A stretch of DNA of 64,000 nucleotides from positions 1-64,000 of the forward strand of contig NZ_MRCD01000027.1 in NCBI RefSeq assembly GCF_001904745.1. The letters are read 5' to 3'. The notes under the pieces are model-generated. The model saw only the letters and a program-made list of their open reading frames with translations. It was not told where the DNA came from and searched no databases. Position 1 is the stretch's first letter; every line of letters starts with the position of its first letter. Source of the DNA: Calothrix sp. HK-06 (GTDB lineage Bacteria > Cyanobacteriota > Cyanobacteriia > Cyanobacteriales > Nostocaceae). A program made the translations under genes and the position numbers. Positions 17,709-27,502 of this stretch are shown here, piece after piece.

Positions 17709-17739
17709 ATGAAAGCGCCAGCGAATACGGTGCTTTCAT
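17709..17739. terminator. Hairpin downstream of the serine hydrolase gene
   Basis: ATGAAAGC-GCC pairs with GG-TGCTTTCAT across a 9-base loop. It lies about 100 bases beyond the 3' end of the minus-strand gene at 17837. The surrounding 17630-17790 stretch also has partly complementary CCCCTCACACCTTACAC and GTAAGGGGT segments. The terminator role is inferred. Confidence 0.4.
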
Positions 17740-17836
17740 CTGGCGCCAAGTGTTATCACGTATAAGCAAGTAGTTATGTAAGGGGTTTACCCCTTGTCAG
17801 ATATTTCATGCCCAGGTAGAAGCATCTCAAGCAGAA

Positions 17837-19009
17837 TTATTTATTAAAAGCAACCTTATTTAAAGCAACATCAGCAGCTTTAAAAGCAAGCGTTCTAATA
17901 TTAGCACTTTGACTATTAAATAGTACTACTACGGTAGTATTACGGCTAGGAGAGTAAGCCATTAGAGTGACAAAACCATAAGCGCTACCTGTGTGTCCAA
18001 TAAATAAACCTTGAGATGTATTAAACTTCTCTACCCCTAAACCATATCCATTACCAATTTCATTCTCCGGATTTATCACCAGCATTTCTTTAAGCATTTT
18101 TGGAGAAAGCAAGGTTTTTTTGGCAAATAGTGCTTGGGTAAATTTAGCCATATCTTCTGCACTTGATATTAAACTACCATCACCCAAACCGTTACCGTCA
18201 TTGACTAAAGCGAAACTTGAGAGTTTCCCATCTTTATTTCGGTTTCCATAACCTGTTGCTAAGTTGCCTACTACAGGTTCTCGTAACTCTGTGAAAGTAT
18301 TCTTCAGTCCTAGAGGTTGTAATATTGAAGTACGTATAGCATGAGCAAGAGTATTTTTAGTAACATTCTCGACTATCAACTCTAAAAGAATATAATTACT
18401 ATCTGTATAAATAAATTTATTTCCAGGCGCCGCTTGTGCATCAGCGTTATATATATACTTTATCGCCTCACGTGCAGTCCAAGGTTGAGAACGAGAACGC
18501 TTTTTAGTTGCATTTTTAAATCCATCAGTACTTAAGTACTCTGCAACTCCACTCGTATTATTAAGCAGTTGGCGAACCGTAATTAAATCACTATTAGTAA
18601 TATTGGGACTGATATCGGCAGGGAGATACTCAGCAATAGCACCATCTAAATCAATTTTTTTGGCTTCGACTAATTTTAATACAGCTACTGATACAAATGT
18701 CTTACTTGTACTAGCAATTGAAAACCCGTCGTTAGTTTTCATTGCGGTTTTGGTTTCGAGGTTGCTAACTCCAGAGGCGCCTACCCATTTTCCGTTTGGT
18801 GTAGATACATACATCACGGCGCCAGGTACCTTCTGGTTTTTAACTGCGGCACTTAATATATTTTGGAGTTGGGCACCGTTAATTTTTGGGGCATTTAGCT
18901 GTGCAGCCAACGATGGACTAATAACTTGGTCATTTTCAGTAATAAATGTGTACCCAAAATAACTAGTAATAAGCGATAGGCTAGTGGCAAGTAAGAGTTT
19001 TATGTTCAT
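17837..19009 (-). CDS. Serine hydrolase, class C beta-lactamase/D-aminopeptidase fold
   Basis: A 390-residue exported protein. The N-terminal hydrophobic segment (about 3-20) is a signal peptide or anchor. The penicillin-binding-like catalytic triplets are SxxK at S100-K103 (ASTSKTF), a Tyr motif at FIYTDSNYILLELI, and the HTG of GHTGSAYGF. The family includes class C beta-lactamases, DD-peptidases and esterases; the sequence alone does not say which substrate is used. A true AmpC role is unlikely, because the Y-x-N element is YTD, as in the broad esterase/peptidase group. Confidence 0.88.
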   Translation of the reverse strand: MNIKLLLATSLSLITSYFGYTFITENDQVISPSLAAQLNAPKINGAQLQNILSAAVKNQKVPGAVMYVSTPNGKWVGASGVSNLETKTAMKTNDGFSIASTSKTFVSVAVLKLVEAKKIDLDGAIAEYLPADISPNITNSDLITVRQLLNNTSGVAEYLSTDGFKNATKKRSRSQPWTAREAIKYIYNADAQAAPGNKFIYTDSNYILLELIVENVTKNTLAHAIRTSILQPLGLKNTFTELREPVVGNLATGYGNRNKDGKLSSFALVNDGNGLGDGSLISSAEDMAKFTQALFAKKTLLSPKMLKEMLVINPENEIGNGYGLGVEKFNTSQGLFIGHTGSAYGFVTLMAYSPSRNTTVVVLFNSQSANIRTLAFKAADVALNKVAFNK

Positions 19010-19107
19010 TAATGTGAGAACTCAGGAATTATGATTTTGCTATAGTTTATCCTTAGCTTCAAATCAATGCCACTATAAAATTGTCATTTATGGCACTTTG
19101 AGGTTCC

Positions 19108-19746
19108 TTAGTGCAATAATCCTATTTTTGTTCTAGTTATTGAATCATCAACCGAATAAAGCGATTGTACAGGTACTAATAAATGCTCTTGATTACGAAC
19201 AAGCCTATTTACATATTGTTCACGTACAAACGAGGAGATGTCTTCTATATGTGAAATAAAATCTTTTGCATAAAGAGCTAGTATTTTACCACGTAATCCT
19301 AACTGTATAGCTCGCCTTTCTACAGGCTTTTGACATGGGTCATAATCTGGGTCCCATTGTAGCCTTACGCAAGAATGTTTAACAGCTTGTTGCCATTCTT
19401 CTTTATTACTATAAAGTTCAGGTACATAGCCAGAACTCACTGTTTTTGCTAAAATCTCATCAAAAGCAGAACGCTTAATCCAGATAGCGAGAATAACCTC
19501 TTGATTTGCTTTAGTTCCCCATCCCGACCTATACATTATCCATAAAAAACTTGTTTTAATCCAACTCATCCTGTCAAAAAGAAATTCTCCGCCAAAGTAG
19601 CCATTATTTGCAGCAAAGTTTCCAATATTTGAATTATAAGCTTGATAAACTACAATCGAGTCTTGGTCGAACTGAGCTAAAATATGGCGCCCAGACAAAG
19701 GCAAACGCTTTACTTGCTCTAAATACGGTTCGGTTAATAATTTCAT
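19108..19746 (-). CDS. DUF4291 domain-containing protein
   Basis: A 212-residue soluble protein that matches DUF4291, with the diagnostic run DRMSWIKTSFLWIMYRSGWG (about 58-77), IVVYQAYN near the start and VRLQWDPDYDP in the middle. The family is found across bacteria and fungi and has no proven function. It starts with ATG, upstream of a short divergent promoter region shared with the glyoxalase-fold gene. Confidence 0.88.
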   Translation of the reverse strand: MKLLTEPYLEQVKRLPLSGRHILAQFDQDSIVVYQAYNSNIGNFAANNGYFGGEFLFDRMSWIKTSFLWIMYRSGWGTKANQEVILAIWIKRSAFDEILAKTVSSGYVPELYSNKEEWQQAVKHSCVRLQWDPDYDPCQKPVERRAIQLGLRGKILALYAKDFISHIEDISSFVREQYVNRLVRNQEHLLVPVQSLYSVDDSITRTKIGLLH

Positions 19747-19825
19747 TTATAAACAAATCCAAAATTCTTATTTATTTTAGATTACAATCTAATTATTAAA
19801 TTTAACATATAGTATTCTATTCGCA

Positions 19826-20203
19826 ATGCTTTTACAGCTAAAAAATTCACTTATAACTATCGCATCGACTAACTTTGAGACTTTGGTTACATTCTATACA
19901 AAATTACTGGGCGAATCTAAAAGTCATATTCCCAATGTTTACGCTGAGTTTCATTTACCTGGTATTATATTGGGAATTTTCAAGCCGAAAACTACAAGTG
20001 AGGATGAATTCAAAAACGCGACTCAAAGTAAGATGAGTTTGTGTTTGGAAGTAAATAATTTAGAAGATGCGATTACACACTTTACAAGTTTGGGTTATCC
20101 ACCGACAGGCGCCATAGTTACTGCATCTCACGGTAGAGAGATATACGCTTATGACCCTGATGGTAATCGAATTATATTACATCAAGCTATAGTTGTTGCA
20201 TAA
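19826..20203 (+). CDS. VOC family (glyoxalase/bleomycin resistance fold) protein
   Basis: A 125-residue single-chain VOC protein. It has the paired beta-alpha-beta-beta-beta layout, with NFETLVTFYTKLLGE near the start and the C-terminal YAYDPDGNRIILHQ motif. The family includes metal-dependent lyases, dioxygenases and binding proteins; the substrate cannot be told here. It lies 20 bases upstream of the carotenoid oxygenase in the same direction, so the two are probably one transcript. Confidence 0.88.
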   Translation: MLLQLKNSLITIASTNFETLVTFYTKLLGESKSHIPNVYAEFHLPGIILGIFKPKTTSEDEFKNATQSKMSLCLEVNNLEDAITHFTSLGYPPTGAIVTASHGREIYAYDPDGNRIILHQAIVVA

Positions 20204-20223
20204 CCCGATATCCATAACCCCTT

Positions 20224-21657
20224 ATGACTACTGCTGTAAATGTGTCTGCCAACAAAAAAGCTTGGGCAAGTGTCATATCAGAACCTGCCAAAGAATTTCC
20301 TCATACTCCTCTGCCTACTATCTCTGGAAAAATCCCTCAAGGATTGCGTGGTACGCTTTATCGTAATGGTCCAGGTAGATTAGAACGTGGTGGTGTTCGT
20401 ATGGGACACTGGTTTGATGGAGATGGCGCCATTTTAGCTGTTGACTTTAATAACTCTGGTGCTAATGCAGTTTATCGCTACGTTCAAACTGCTGGTTATC
20501 AAGAAGAATCTGCTGCCGATAAATTAATATACGGTAACTATGGAATGGTGGCGCCTGGTTCTCTTTGGGATAAACTTTTTAAAGGTGTGAAAAATGCCGC
20601 AAATACTTCTGTTCTAGCGTTGCCTGATAAACTATTGGCTTTGTGGGAAGGTGGTAGACCTCACGCTTTAAATTTAAAGACGTTGGATACATATGGAGAA
20701 GATGACTTAGGCGCCTTAAATAATATATTACCTTACTCTGCTCACTACAAACGCGCGGCAGACACAGGTGAAATTTATAATTTTGGTATGACTCCTGGGT
20801 TAAATTCGACGCTACATATTTATAAAAGTACTGCTAGCGGTCGAATAGTGCAAAAAGCCGCACATAATATTGATGGTGTACCGATAGTGCATGATTTTGT
20901 TTTAGCGGGACAATATTTAATCTTTTTTATATCTCCTGTACGGTTAAATCTTTTGGCTGCCATTACTGGGTCAAAATGTTTTAGTGATGCTTTAGAATGG
21001 CTACCCAGTAAAGGTACTCAAATTATAGTTATTGACCGTCAAACGCTGAAAATAGTAAGTCGTGGTGAAGCAGAACCTTGGTATCAATGGCACTTTTCTA
21101 ATGGTTTTGTTGATGCGGAAGGCGCCGTAATTGTAGATATTGCCCGCTATGATGATTTTCAAACGAATCAATATTTAAAAGAAGTCGCAACGGGTGAAAC
21201 ACACACACCAGCAAAAAGTCACTTATCGCGCGTTTCTCTTAACCCCCAAACAGGCAAAGTTAATAAAATCGAGAAAATATTAGATTGTCAATGTGAATTT
21301 CCAAACGTTCCACCTGAATATGTTGGTCAAGATTCACGTTATACATATTTATCAACATTTCAATCCGAGACTGATATTGGTACAGAAATATTAAACGCAA
21401 TTGCACGTTATGACCATCATACAGGCGCCCTTCTAATTGCTGATGTTGGCGAAAATCGTTACCCATCCGAACCAATTTATGTCAAAGACCTAGAAAATAC
21501 ATCACAAGCATGGGTAATTACCGTTGTGTACGATGGTAAAAATAATGCTAGCGAAGTTTGGATTTATGATGCTTCGAGGTTGAACTCTGAACCTGTTTGT
21601 AAACTCGAATTACCTGGCGCCATACCCCACAGTTTCCACGGTACCTGGAAATCGTAA
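20224..21657 (+). CDS. Carotenoid oxygenase (RPE65/CCD family)
   Basis: A 477-residue non-haem iron enzyme that cleaves carotenoids or apocarotenoids by double-bond oxidation. The four iron-binding histidines can be placed at H174 (YSAHYKR), H223 (VHDFV), H290 (YQWHFSNGF) and H472 (SFHGTW). The N-terminus has the family YRNGPGRLERGG and HWFDGDGAI motifs. The likely type is the cyanobacterial apocarotenoid-15,15'-oxygenase/Diox group making retinal-like products, but the specificity is not certain. It follows the VOC gene closely. Confidence 0.93.
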   Translation: MTTAVNVSANKKAWASVISEPAKEFPHTPLPTISGKIPQGLRGTLYRNGPGRLERGGVRMGHWFDGDGAILAVDFNNSGANAVYRYVQTAGYQEESAADKLIYGNYGMVAPGSLWDKLFKGVKNAANTSVLALPDKLLALWEGGRPHALNLKTLDTYGEDDLGALNNILPYSAHYKRAADTGEIYNFGMTPGLNSTLHIYKSTASGRIVQKAAHNIDGVPIVHDFVLAGQYLIFFISPVRLNLLAAITGSKCFSDALEWLPSKGTQIIVIDRQTLKIVSRGEAEPWYQWHFSNGFVDAEGAVIVDIARYDDFQTNQYLKEVATGETHTPAKSHLSRVSLNPQTGKVNKIEKILDCQCEFPNVPPEYVGQDSRYTYLSTFQSETDIGTEILNAIARYDHHTGALLIADVGENRYPSEPIYVKDLENTSQAWVITVVYDGKNNASEVWIYDASRLNSEPVCKLELPGAIPHSFHGTWKS

Positions 21658-21671
21658 AAATTGTAGGTTGG

Positions 21672-21800
21672 GTGGAGGAGGATTTAACGGGAGATGGAAT
21701 AACAAATGATTTACTAGAAGCTGGCATTCCAAAGCATGATATTGTCTTAGGTTTTCAGCATCCTAGAGAGCGAGCTTTGACCGAATTTGCGGTTGCATAG
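21672..21800 (+). pseudogene. XisI-like gene relic (3' end)
   Basis: A 42-codon in-frame piece without its own start reads VEEDLTGDGI ... LLEAGIPKHDIVLGFQHP and ends in LTEFAVA plus stop. This is the conserved C-terminus of XisI, the fdxN-element excision controlling factor family. The N-terminal two thirds and any XisH partner are missing. Confidence 0.78.
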
Positions 21801-21950
21801 GACGATTTTACAAGCGCATTGTATGAATACTCGTGGCTCGCAAAAAAGGCGGAAGCAAGAGAATTTTTGGCTCCCCTTACAAGTTCTTGTGTATATAGTA
21901 AGCATCGCAAGCTTTATTAGGGGGATAAAAATTGTACAAATTAATCTACA

Positions 21951-24185
21951 TTAATCATATGGAAGGGTAATAATAGCTACTGGACATTCAGCTTTAGTCA
22001 AAATTGCATTTGAGCGATGACCAAAGAAAACTCGACCGGATACAGTACTGACAACGCTGCCTAAAACAATCAAATTCACCTGATTATTGCGCGCGTACTG
22101 AAGAATTTCTAACTCGACGATTCCTGTTAAAATGACAGTTTCGACAACTGCCCCAAACGAACGTCCAAATTCTGCTTGGTTACTGAGAATTTGTTTGGCA
22201 ATTTCAACTGCTGAGTGGGTAGTTTGCTCCTCGAACAAAGAATATTCTTGCTGGGTTCGATTTATAACATTTACTAATGTAACAATAGCTCCAGTTTCTG
22301 CGGCAATTGTACTAGCAACTTCTACTGCATGTCTACTGTAATTGGTACCCGTTGTAGGCACTAAGATATGACTAATTTTATAGAAGTTGCTATGTGGTAT
22401 TGGTGTATCTAAAGATAAATTTGATTTTACTACCATTGTTGGACAGTGAGCTTCTCGAACTACGCGGTCAAGCTGTAAATTTAATCTGACACGATTATTT
22501 GCTGCTTGACGTTCGATAGCGCCTATTACAATTAAATCATATCCTTTGTCCGCTTCTTTGAGAATAACATCAGCTTTGTTATGTCCTGACTCAATTTTGC
22601 TTTCCCATGATGATTGAGATGACAAATTTATTTCTGAGGTAATATCAGCAATAATATTATGAGCCACAGATTTTGGCAATTGTACTTTAGATTTTTTATT
22701 ACCTTCAGCATACAATACTGTTAATTCTATCGGAATTTGATGTGCTATGTAACTAACTAATTGAGCAGCTAACTTGATATTTTCGCCTCCTTGTGTAGGT
22801 AAAAGAATTCGTTGGACACGTTTAATAAAACTTTGACTTGCTTGTTCTTCTTTCTTTAATCGTTGCGCCTCTGCTTCGCTTATTGAGACATGAGATAACG
22901 ACCAACGTAATAACGGCGGCGCCATTAGGGATGTCACAATTGCTACCATCACAATAATTGAGTACATTGGTGGATTTAACACACCTAAAGAAACACCAAT
23001 AGTAGCAACAATGATTTCCATTGCTCCACGAGCGTTCATCCCCGAACCCATCGCGATACCTTCCCAATGACTCAATCCCCCGATACGAGAACCAATATAG
23101 GCGCCTGTAAATTTACCAAAACAGGCAATAGCCAGGACTATTAAACCAATAAAAAAGGTTTCGGGTTTAAATATATCGAGTAAATTTACTCTTAATCCTG
23201 CTGTGGCAAAGAAAATAGGCGCCAAAAACCCACTTGTAATTAACTCTAGGGTTATTCCAGCTTCCCGACTAAAACGCGGAGATTGTCCTGCTAAAATTCC
23301 TACCACAAATGCTCCGAGTGCTGCTTCAATTCCTAAGCTGTGTGTCAAAGCTGCGGCGCCGAATGCTAGCACTAACAAAGCTGATAAATTTGCAGTTACC
23401 CCAGTAATATAGTCATCTACCCAACGAAATACTAAAGCCATTAGCGAACGACCTATTGTGAAAGCAAATCCTAAAAATAGGATGGCGCCTCCAATTGACC
23501 GTAATACTGTTTGGATATCAAATTTGCCACTGCTTGCCAACCCTGATACTACCGAAAGGAGAATCCAACCAATAGTGTCATCAGTCATACCAGCAGCAAG
23601 GGTGATTTGACCGATATCCCGTCGAATCAAATTTAAATCCATCAGTACTTTGGCAATTACTGGCACTGCCGAAATACTCATCGCGGTCGCTATAAACATA
23701 CTAAAGATTAAACGTTCATTAGGGTTTGCCAAAAAATTATCTGGCAAAAACCAGCCTAACCCTAGTCCAGTCGCAAAAGGAAAGATAATTCCTCCCAATG
23801 AAATCAACAACGCTGTTTTACCCTTACTGACAATTAAATTTAAGTCAGTCTCTAACCCCGTGACAATCAATAAAAACAGCACTCCTAACCATGACACCAC
23901 GGCAAGCAAGTCAGACTGTGCTTGGTTGTGGGGAAAAATATGCTCTTGTAAATTAGGTAATAACCAGCCAAACACCGAGGGGCCAAGTAAAACACCTGCA
24001 AGTAGTTCACCTACCACAGGTGGTAGCTTGATACGACGCATAAACTCGCCCAAACCTCTAGCAATTAAAAGTAGTAAAGCTAACTCCAGCAATACCAAAA
24101 GCAATTGGTGATGACCAAGTGGTTTAATTAAACCTCCTTGATTCGCGGAAGTAACCGCAATTAGTAAATTTCGCGGTATAATCAT
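21951..24185 (-). CDS. Kef-type cation:proton antiporter with two USP domains
   Basis: A 744-residue CPA2 antiporter. The first about 425 residues form the Na+/H+ exchanger domain with about 12 membrane helices (LPPVVGELLAGVLLGPSVFGW, TAMSISAVPVIAKVL, GMTDDTIGWILL with the paired transport-site Asp residues, MNARGAMEIIVA). The C-terminal cytosolic half has two universal stress protein-like domains (about 455-600 and 610-744); the second ends with the VLGSVV ... GHRSNAILTKAECPVAII nucleotide-binding pattern. It likely exports Na+/K+ in exchange for protons under nucleotide control; the ion is not determined. Confidence 0.92.
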   Translation of the reverse strand: MIIPRNLLIAVTSANQGGLIKPLGHHQLLLVLLELALLLLIARGLGEFMRRIKLPPVVGELLAGVLLGPSVFGWLLPNLQEHIFPHNQAQSDLLAVVSWLGVLFLLIVTGLETDLNLIVSKGKTALLISLGGIIFPFATGLGLGWFLPDNFLANPNERLIFSMFIATAMSISAVPVIAKVLMDLNLIRRDIGQITLAAGMTDDTIGWILLSVVSGLASSGKFDIQTVLRSIGGAILFLGFAFTIGRSLMALVFRWVDDYITGVTANLSALLVLAFGAAALTHSLGIEAALGAFVVGILAGQSPRFSREAGITLELITSGFLAPIFFATAGLRVNLLDIFKPETFFIGLIVLAIACFGKFTGAYIGSRIGGLSHWEGIAMGSGMNARGAMEIIVATIGVSLGVLNPPMYSIIVMVAIVTSLMAPPLLRWSLSHVSISEAEAQRLKKEEQASQSFIKRVQRILLPTQGGENIKLAAQLVSYIAHQIPIELTVLYAEGNKKSKVQLPKSVAHNIIADITSEINLSSQSSWESKIESGHNKADVILKEADKGYDLIVIGAIERQAANNRVRLNLQLDRVVREAHCPTMVVKSNLSLDTPIPHSNFYKISHILVPTTGTNYSRHAVEVASTIAAETGAIVTLVNVINRTQQEYSLFEEQTTHSAVEIAKQILSNQAEFGRSFGAVVETVILTGIVELEILQYARNNQVNLIVLGSVVSTVSGRVFFGHRSNAILTKAECPVAIITLPYD

Positions 24186-24330
24186 TCGTTTGGCATCATT
24201 TTTAATCGTTTATATAAGGGAATCATCATCTGAACCCAGCCAAACTATCATCTACCTCAAAGGTGTAAAATCGTAGCTTTTAGTATGGTATTTTTGAACC
24301 AAGTCCACAAACCCGGCTTCTGTTACAATT

Positions 24331-24520
24331 ATGGCTTTCGCCGAGTTTCCAACACCTCATTTTCAAGTTCTTTTTGAAACTGCCCCTAGTTTATGTCTTG
24401 TGTTGGCACTAGATTTGAGAATTGTGGCGGTGAGTGATGCTTATCTACAAGCTATGATGACTAAACGTCAGAAATTTTGAGACGTAACGTGTTTTATGTT
24501 TTCCCAGATAACCGCTTCTA
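24331..24520 (+). pseudogene. PAS domain relic of a sensor kinase
   Basis: ATG at 24331 opens FPTPHFQVLFETAPSLCLVL then ALDLRIVAVSDAYLQAMMTKR and stops at 24480. Just after, in another frame, NVFYVFPDN continues the family pattern (normally GR.IFEVFPDNP). It is the first about 60 residues of a PAS-containing kinase, frameshifted and truncated, with nothing of the kinase left. Confidence 0.78.
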
Positions 24521-24557
24521 AAAACCGTCGAACCAGAAAAGTTAATTGAGACAGTTA

Positions 24558-25628
24558 TTAACTTGTTGAATTAAGTGAATCATAATATTCCTCAACTAGC
24601 TTGAGTCCTGCTTCTTCTAACTTATTCATTATTAATTGCTGATTTTCAATAGAAAAATTATTAAAATTTTTTTCAGATTCCGTCTCATTAAAACTATCTA
24701 AAACATCCCATATTAATAACTCCACTAGTAATTTTACTTGCCGCTCTCTTCGATTTTCATTTCCAAAAATCCTTCCGACTTTTGAAATAACATTTTTCAA
24801 TCTATTTAATGTTACAAATCCTAATACTTGCTGACTAATTAATAATTCTACATTGAATTGCTGTTGATAATCCCATTTCTGCGCTTCATGAAAACAATTA
24901 TCTTCAGCAAACTCAGGTATTTTATTTTTAATAATCGGTCTAACTCTACCCTTCTTCGTCTCTATATAAATAGACTTAACAGGTTTAATAACAACTCCCT
25001 CAGCTTTATTCGCTTCATGTAATGCAGGCAACTTTAAAATTTGTGGAATCGTTGATTCAAATTCTATTTTATAATTAAAAGCCTGTTCAAATTTACCTAT
25101 AAATAAAGGTTCTGCACGCATCATCCCAACATCACGCAACACTTGAAGCGTTATATCATAATCTAAATATTGACTACCAAAATTACCACTTACCGCAATA
25201 TCAAAAGCACAATACTCAATATTTGGCGAATAATAAACACCAGTTTGCACTGCTTGCAGACCCTCCACTACTGCAACATCTGGATGTGGATACTCACCAC
25301 CAAATATTTCCCCATAAATAGTCACGCGCTGCAAATTCGCTATTTTTGCCTGTAATAAAGTAAAAATTTCTTTAGCTTGTGCTTCTAATTGTGCTTTTTT
25401 ATGTAAATAGCCAAAAAAATCTTCACCCAGTTGTAATAATTCCTTTCTCTTCGCAAAGTCAACTCTTACACCATCTGTAGTTATACCAAAATTGGCGCCG
25501 TGAATTTTCTCTGTTACAACCCAGTCAACCTTCTTCAGCAACCGATAGTCCGACTCACTCAACTGCAATTGATTCAGACCCTCTGGTATTTTCTCATAAC
25601 TATTATATTTCCAACCTACATCATTCAT
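24558..25628 (-). CDS. RNA ligase, T4 Rnl2-like
   Basis: A 356-residue ATP-dependent RNA ligase of the Rnl2 family, which seals 3'-OH/5'-phosphate RNA ends through a lysyl-AMP intermediate. Motif I is TEKIHGANFG with the nucleophile K41, motif III IYGEIFGGEYP (about 104-114), motif IV EGVVIKP (about 210-216), and motif V the basic RPIIKNKIPEFAE (about 231-243). The C-terminal about 110 residues are helical, as in Rnl2. The ATG at 25628 is chosen over an in-frame TTG six bases upstream. No RNA 3'-phosphatase or kinase is encoded nearby, so its substrate is open. Confidence 0.9.
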   Translation of the reverse strand: MNDVGWKYNSYEKIPEGLNQLQLSESDYRLLKKVDWVVTEKIHGANFGITTDGVRVDFAKRKELLQLGEDFFGYLHKKAQLEAQAKEIFTLLQAKIANLQRVTIYGEIFGGEYPHPDVAVVEGLQAVQTGVYYSPNIEYCAFDIAVSGNFGSQYLDYDITLQVLRDVGMMRAEPLFIGKFEQAFNYKIEFESTIPQILKLPALHEANKAEGVVIKPVKSIYIETKKGRVRPIIKNKIPEFAEDNCFHEAQKWDYQQQFNVELLISQQVLGFVTLNRLKNVISKVGRIFGNENRRERQVKLLVELLIWDVLDSFNETESEKNFNNFSIENQQLIMNKLEEAGLKLVEEYYDSLNSTS

Positions 25629-25663
25629 AAACAAAATTGAAATTATATATTACATTGTAACAT

Positions 25664-25695
25664 ATAACATCCGTTACATCCGTTTAATCCGTTGC
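25664..25695. repeat. ATCCGTTACATCCGTT repeat
   Basis: Three head-to-tail ATCCGTT units upstream of the RNA ligase gene, matching the 13332-13382 element. Confidence 0.6.
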
Positions 25696-25857
25696 CAGAA
25701 TTCTTCATCAACATGAATTTTATTTAAAGAAATAAAAAAGTATATTTGTACGATATAGATGCACCATCACTCAAGGCGTTTCTACATTAAATGTGTAAGC
25801 ATTCTTTATAATTTATAAGGGATATATTAACGTATTCATTTTATAGCTGAGTTTATT

Positions 25858-27222
25858 ATGACCACTTCTAACCGCCGCTACCATATTACTACCTTCGGTT
25901 GCCAGATGAATAAAGCTGACTCGGAGCGCATGGCTGGTATTCTAGAAGACATGGGCTTTGAGTGGTCAGAAGACCCAAACCAAGCGAATGTAATACTTTA
26001 CAATACTTGCACTATTCGTGATAACGCTGAACAAAAAGTATATTCTTATTTAGGTAGGCAAGCGAAGCGTAAGCACTCAGAACCTGATTTAACTTTGGTT
26101 GTTGCTGGTTGTGTCGCGCAGCAAGAAGGAGAATCTTTATTGCGACGTGTTCCCGAATTAGATTTGGTGATGGGACCACAGCACGCTAACCGTCTTAAAG
26201 ATTTGTTACAGCAAGTTTTTGATGGCAACCAAGTTGTTGCTACAGAAGCTGTACATATTATGGAGGATATTACTAAGCCACGTCGCGATAGTAATGTGAC
26301 GGCATGGGTTAATGTTATTTATGGATGTAACGAGCGTTGTACTTATTGTGTTGTTCCAGGTGTGCGAGGTGTTGAACAGTCCCGTACTCCCGAAGCTATT
26401 CGTGCCGAAATTGAACAATTAGGGCGCCAGGGTTATAAAGAGATTACGTTATTGGGTCAAAATATAGATGCATATGGACGTGATTTACCTGGTAGCACAC
26501 CCGAAGGGCGCCATCTCCACACGCTGACTGATTTACTATATTATGTACACGATGTACCAGGTATCGAACGAATTCGATTTGCAACTTCTCACCCCCGCTA
26601 TTTTACAGAGCGGTTGATTAAAGCTTGTGCAGAATTACCCAAGGTGTGCGAACACTTTCATATCCCCTTTCAGTCGGGTGATAACGAAGTGTTAAAAAGA
26701 ATGTCACGCGGCTATACTCAAGAAAAATATCGCCGTATCATCGATAAAGTTCGCGAATACATGCCCGATGCATCAATTAGCGCTGATGCAATTGTTGGTT
26801 TTCCTGGGGAAACAGAAGAACAGTTTCAAAATACCCTCAAACTAACAGAAGATATTGGCTTTGATATGTTGAATACTGCTGCATACTCACCTCGACCTGG
26901 TACACCTGCGGCAGTATGGGATAATCAATTGAGCGAAGAAGTTAAAAGTGACAGATTACAACGTCTCAATCATCTCGTTAATATCAAAGCAGCAGAACGT
27001 TCGCAAAGATATATGGGACGTATCGAAGAAGTCCTTGTAGAAGACCAAAACCCTAAAGATGTCACCCAAGTTATGGGTAGAACCGGTGGAAACCGTTTGA
27101 CTTTCTTTACTGGAGATATTAACCAACTCAAGGGTCAGTTAGTCAAAGTTCAAATTACCGAAGTTCGTGCTTTTAGTTTGACGGGTATTCCTGTAAAGGT
27201 TGAAGAACCTGTACTTGTATAG
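25858..27222 (+). CDS. miaB: tRNA (N6-isopentenyladenosine-37-C2)-methylthiotransferase MiaB
   Basis: A 454-residue radical-SAM enzyme that adds a methylthio group to i6A37 of tRNAs reading U-starting codons. The N-terminal UPF0004 domain holds cluster cysteines C15 (FGCQMN), C51 (YNTCTI) and C85 (AGCVAQ). The radical-SAM CxxxCxxC is C157-C161-C164 (GCNERCTYC). A TRAM domain occupies about the last 65 residues. All catalytic residues are present and the length is standard. It ends at a hairpin convergent with a small membrane protein gene. Confidence 0.97.
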   Translation: MTTSNRRYHITTFGCQMNKADSERMAGILEDMGFEWSEDPNQANVILYNTCTIRDNAEQKVYSYLGRQAKRKHSEPDLTLVVAGCVAQQEGESLLRRVPELDLVMGPQHANRLKDLLQQVFDGNQVVATEAVHIMEDITKPRRDSNVTAWVNVIYGCNERCTYCVVPGVRGVEQSRTPEAIRAEIEQLGRQGYKEITLLGQNIDAYGRDLPGSTPEGRHLHTLTDLLYYVHDVPGIERIRFATSHPRYFTERLIKACAELPKVCEHFHIPFQSGDNEVLKRMSRGYTQEKYRRIIDKVREYMPDASISADAIVGFPGETEEQFQNTLKLTEDIGFDMLNTAAYSPRPGTPAAVWDNQLSEEVKSDRLQRLNHLVNIKAAERSQRYMGRIEEVLVEDQNPKDVTQVMGRTGGNRLTFFTGDINQLKGQLVKVQITEVRAFSLTGIPVKVEEPVLV

Positions 27223-27235
27223 TTACATAAACCAA

Positions 27236-27267
27236 AGAAACCTGGTTTCTGTAGAAACCAGGTTTCT
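27236..27267. terminator. Bidirectional hairpin after miaB (GAAACC/GGTTTC family)
   Basis: AGAAACCTGGTTTCT (27236-27250) and AGAAACCAGGTTTCT (27253-27267) are exact reverse complements separated by two bases. It lies between the convergent miaB and the 27275-27502 gene and is the same element type as 4318-4350. Confidence 0.7.
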
Positions 27268-27274
27268 AAGATTT

Positions 27275-27502
27275 TCATCGTAAAGATTCATAAATCATTG
27301 TCACCGCTATCAAGCACAATAATATTACTCCCAGGCGCCAGAACCAACCAAAGGCGACCCCAACTATAGCCATACCAAAATGCGATGCTCCTAAAATAGT
27401 CGATAGTGTATAAGCTATCGCAATTCCCAAACTCATTAGCAAGAAGTATTTGATGAATCTTGCAACCAAACGAAATAGTGGGCTGTAATTATTAGTAGTC
27501 AT
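27275..27502 (-). CDS. Small two-helix membrane protein, unknown function
   Basis: A 75-residue hydrophobic protein with predicted membrane segments at about 15-35 and 40-70 (FGMAIVGVAFGWFWRLGVILL). The start is ATG with a weak upstream purine stretch. I recognise it only as the kind of small conserved hypothetical protein found in Nostocales. Confidence 0.55.
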   Translation of the reverse strand: MTTNNYSPLFRLVARFIKYFLLMSLGIAIAYTLSTILGASHFGMAIVGVAFGWFWRLGVILLCLIAVTMIYESLR

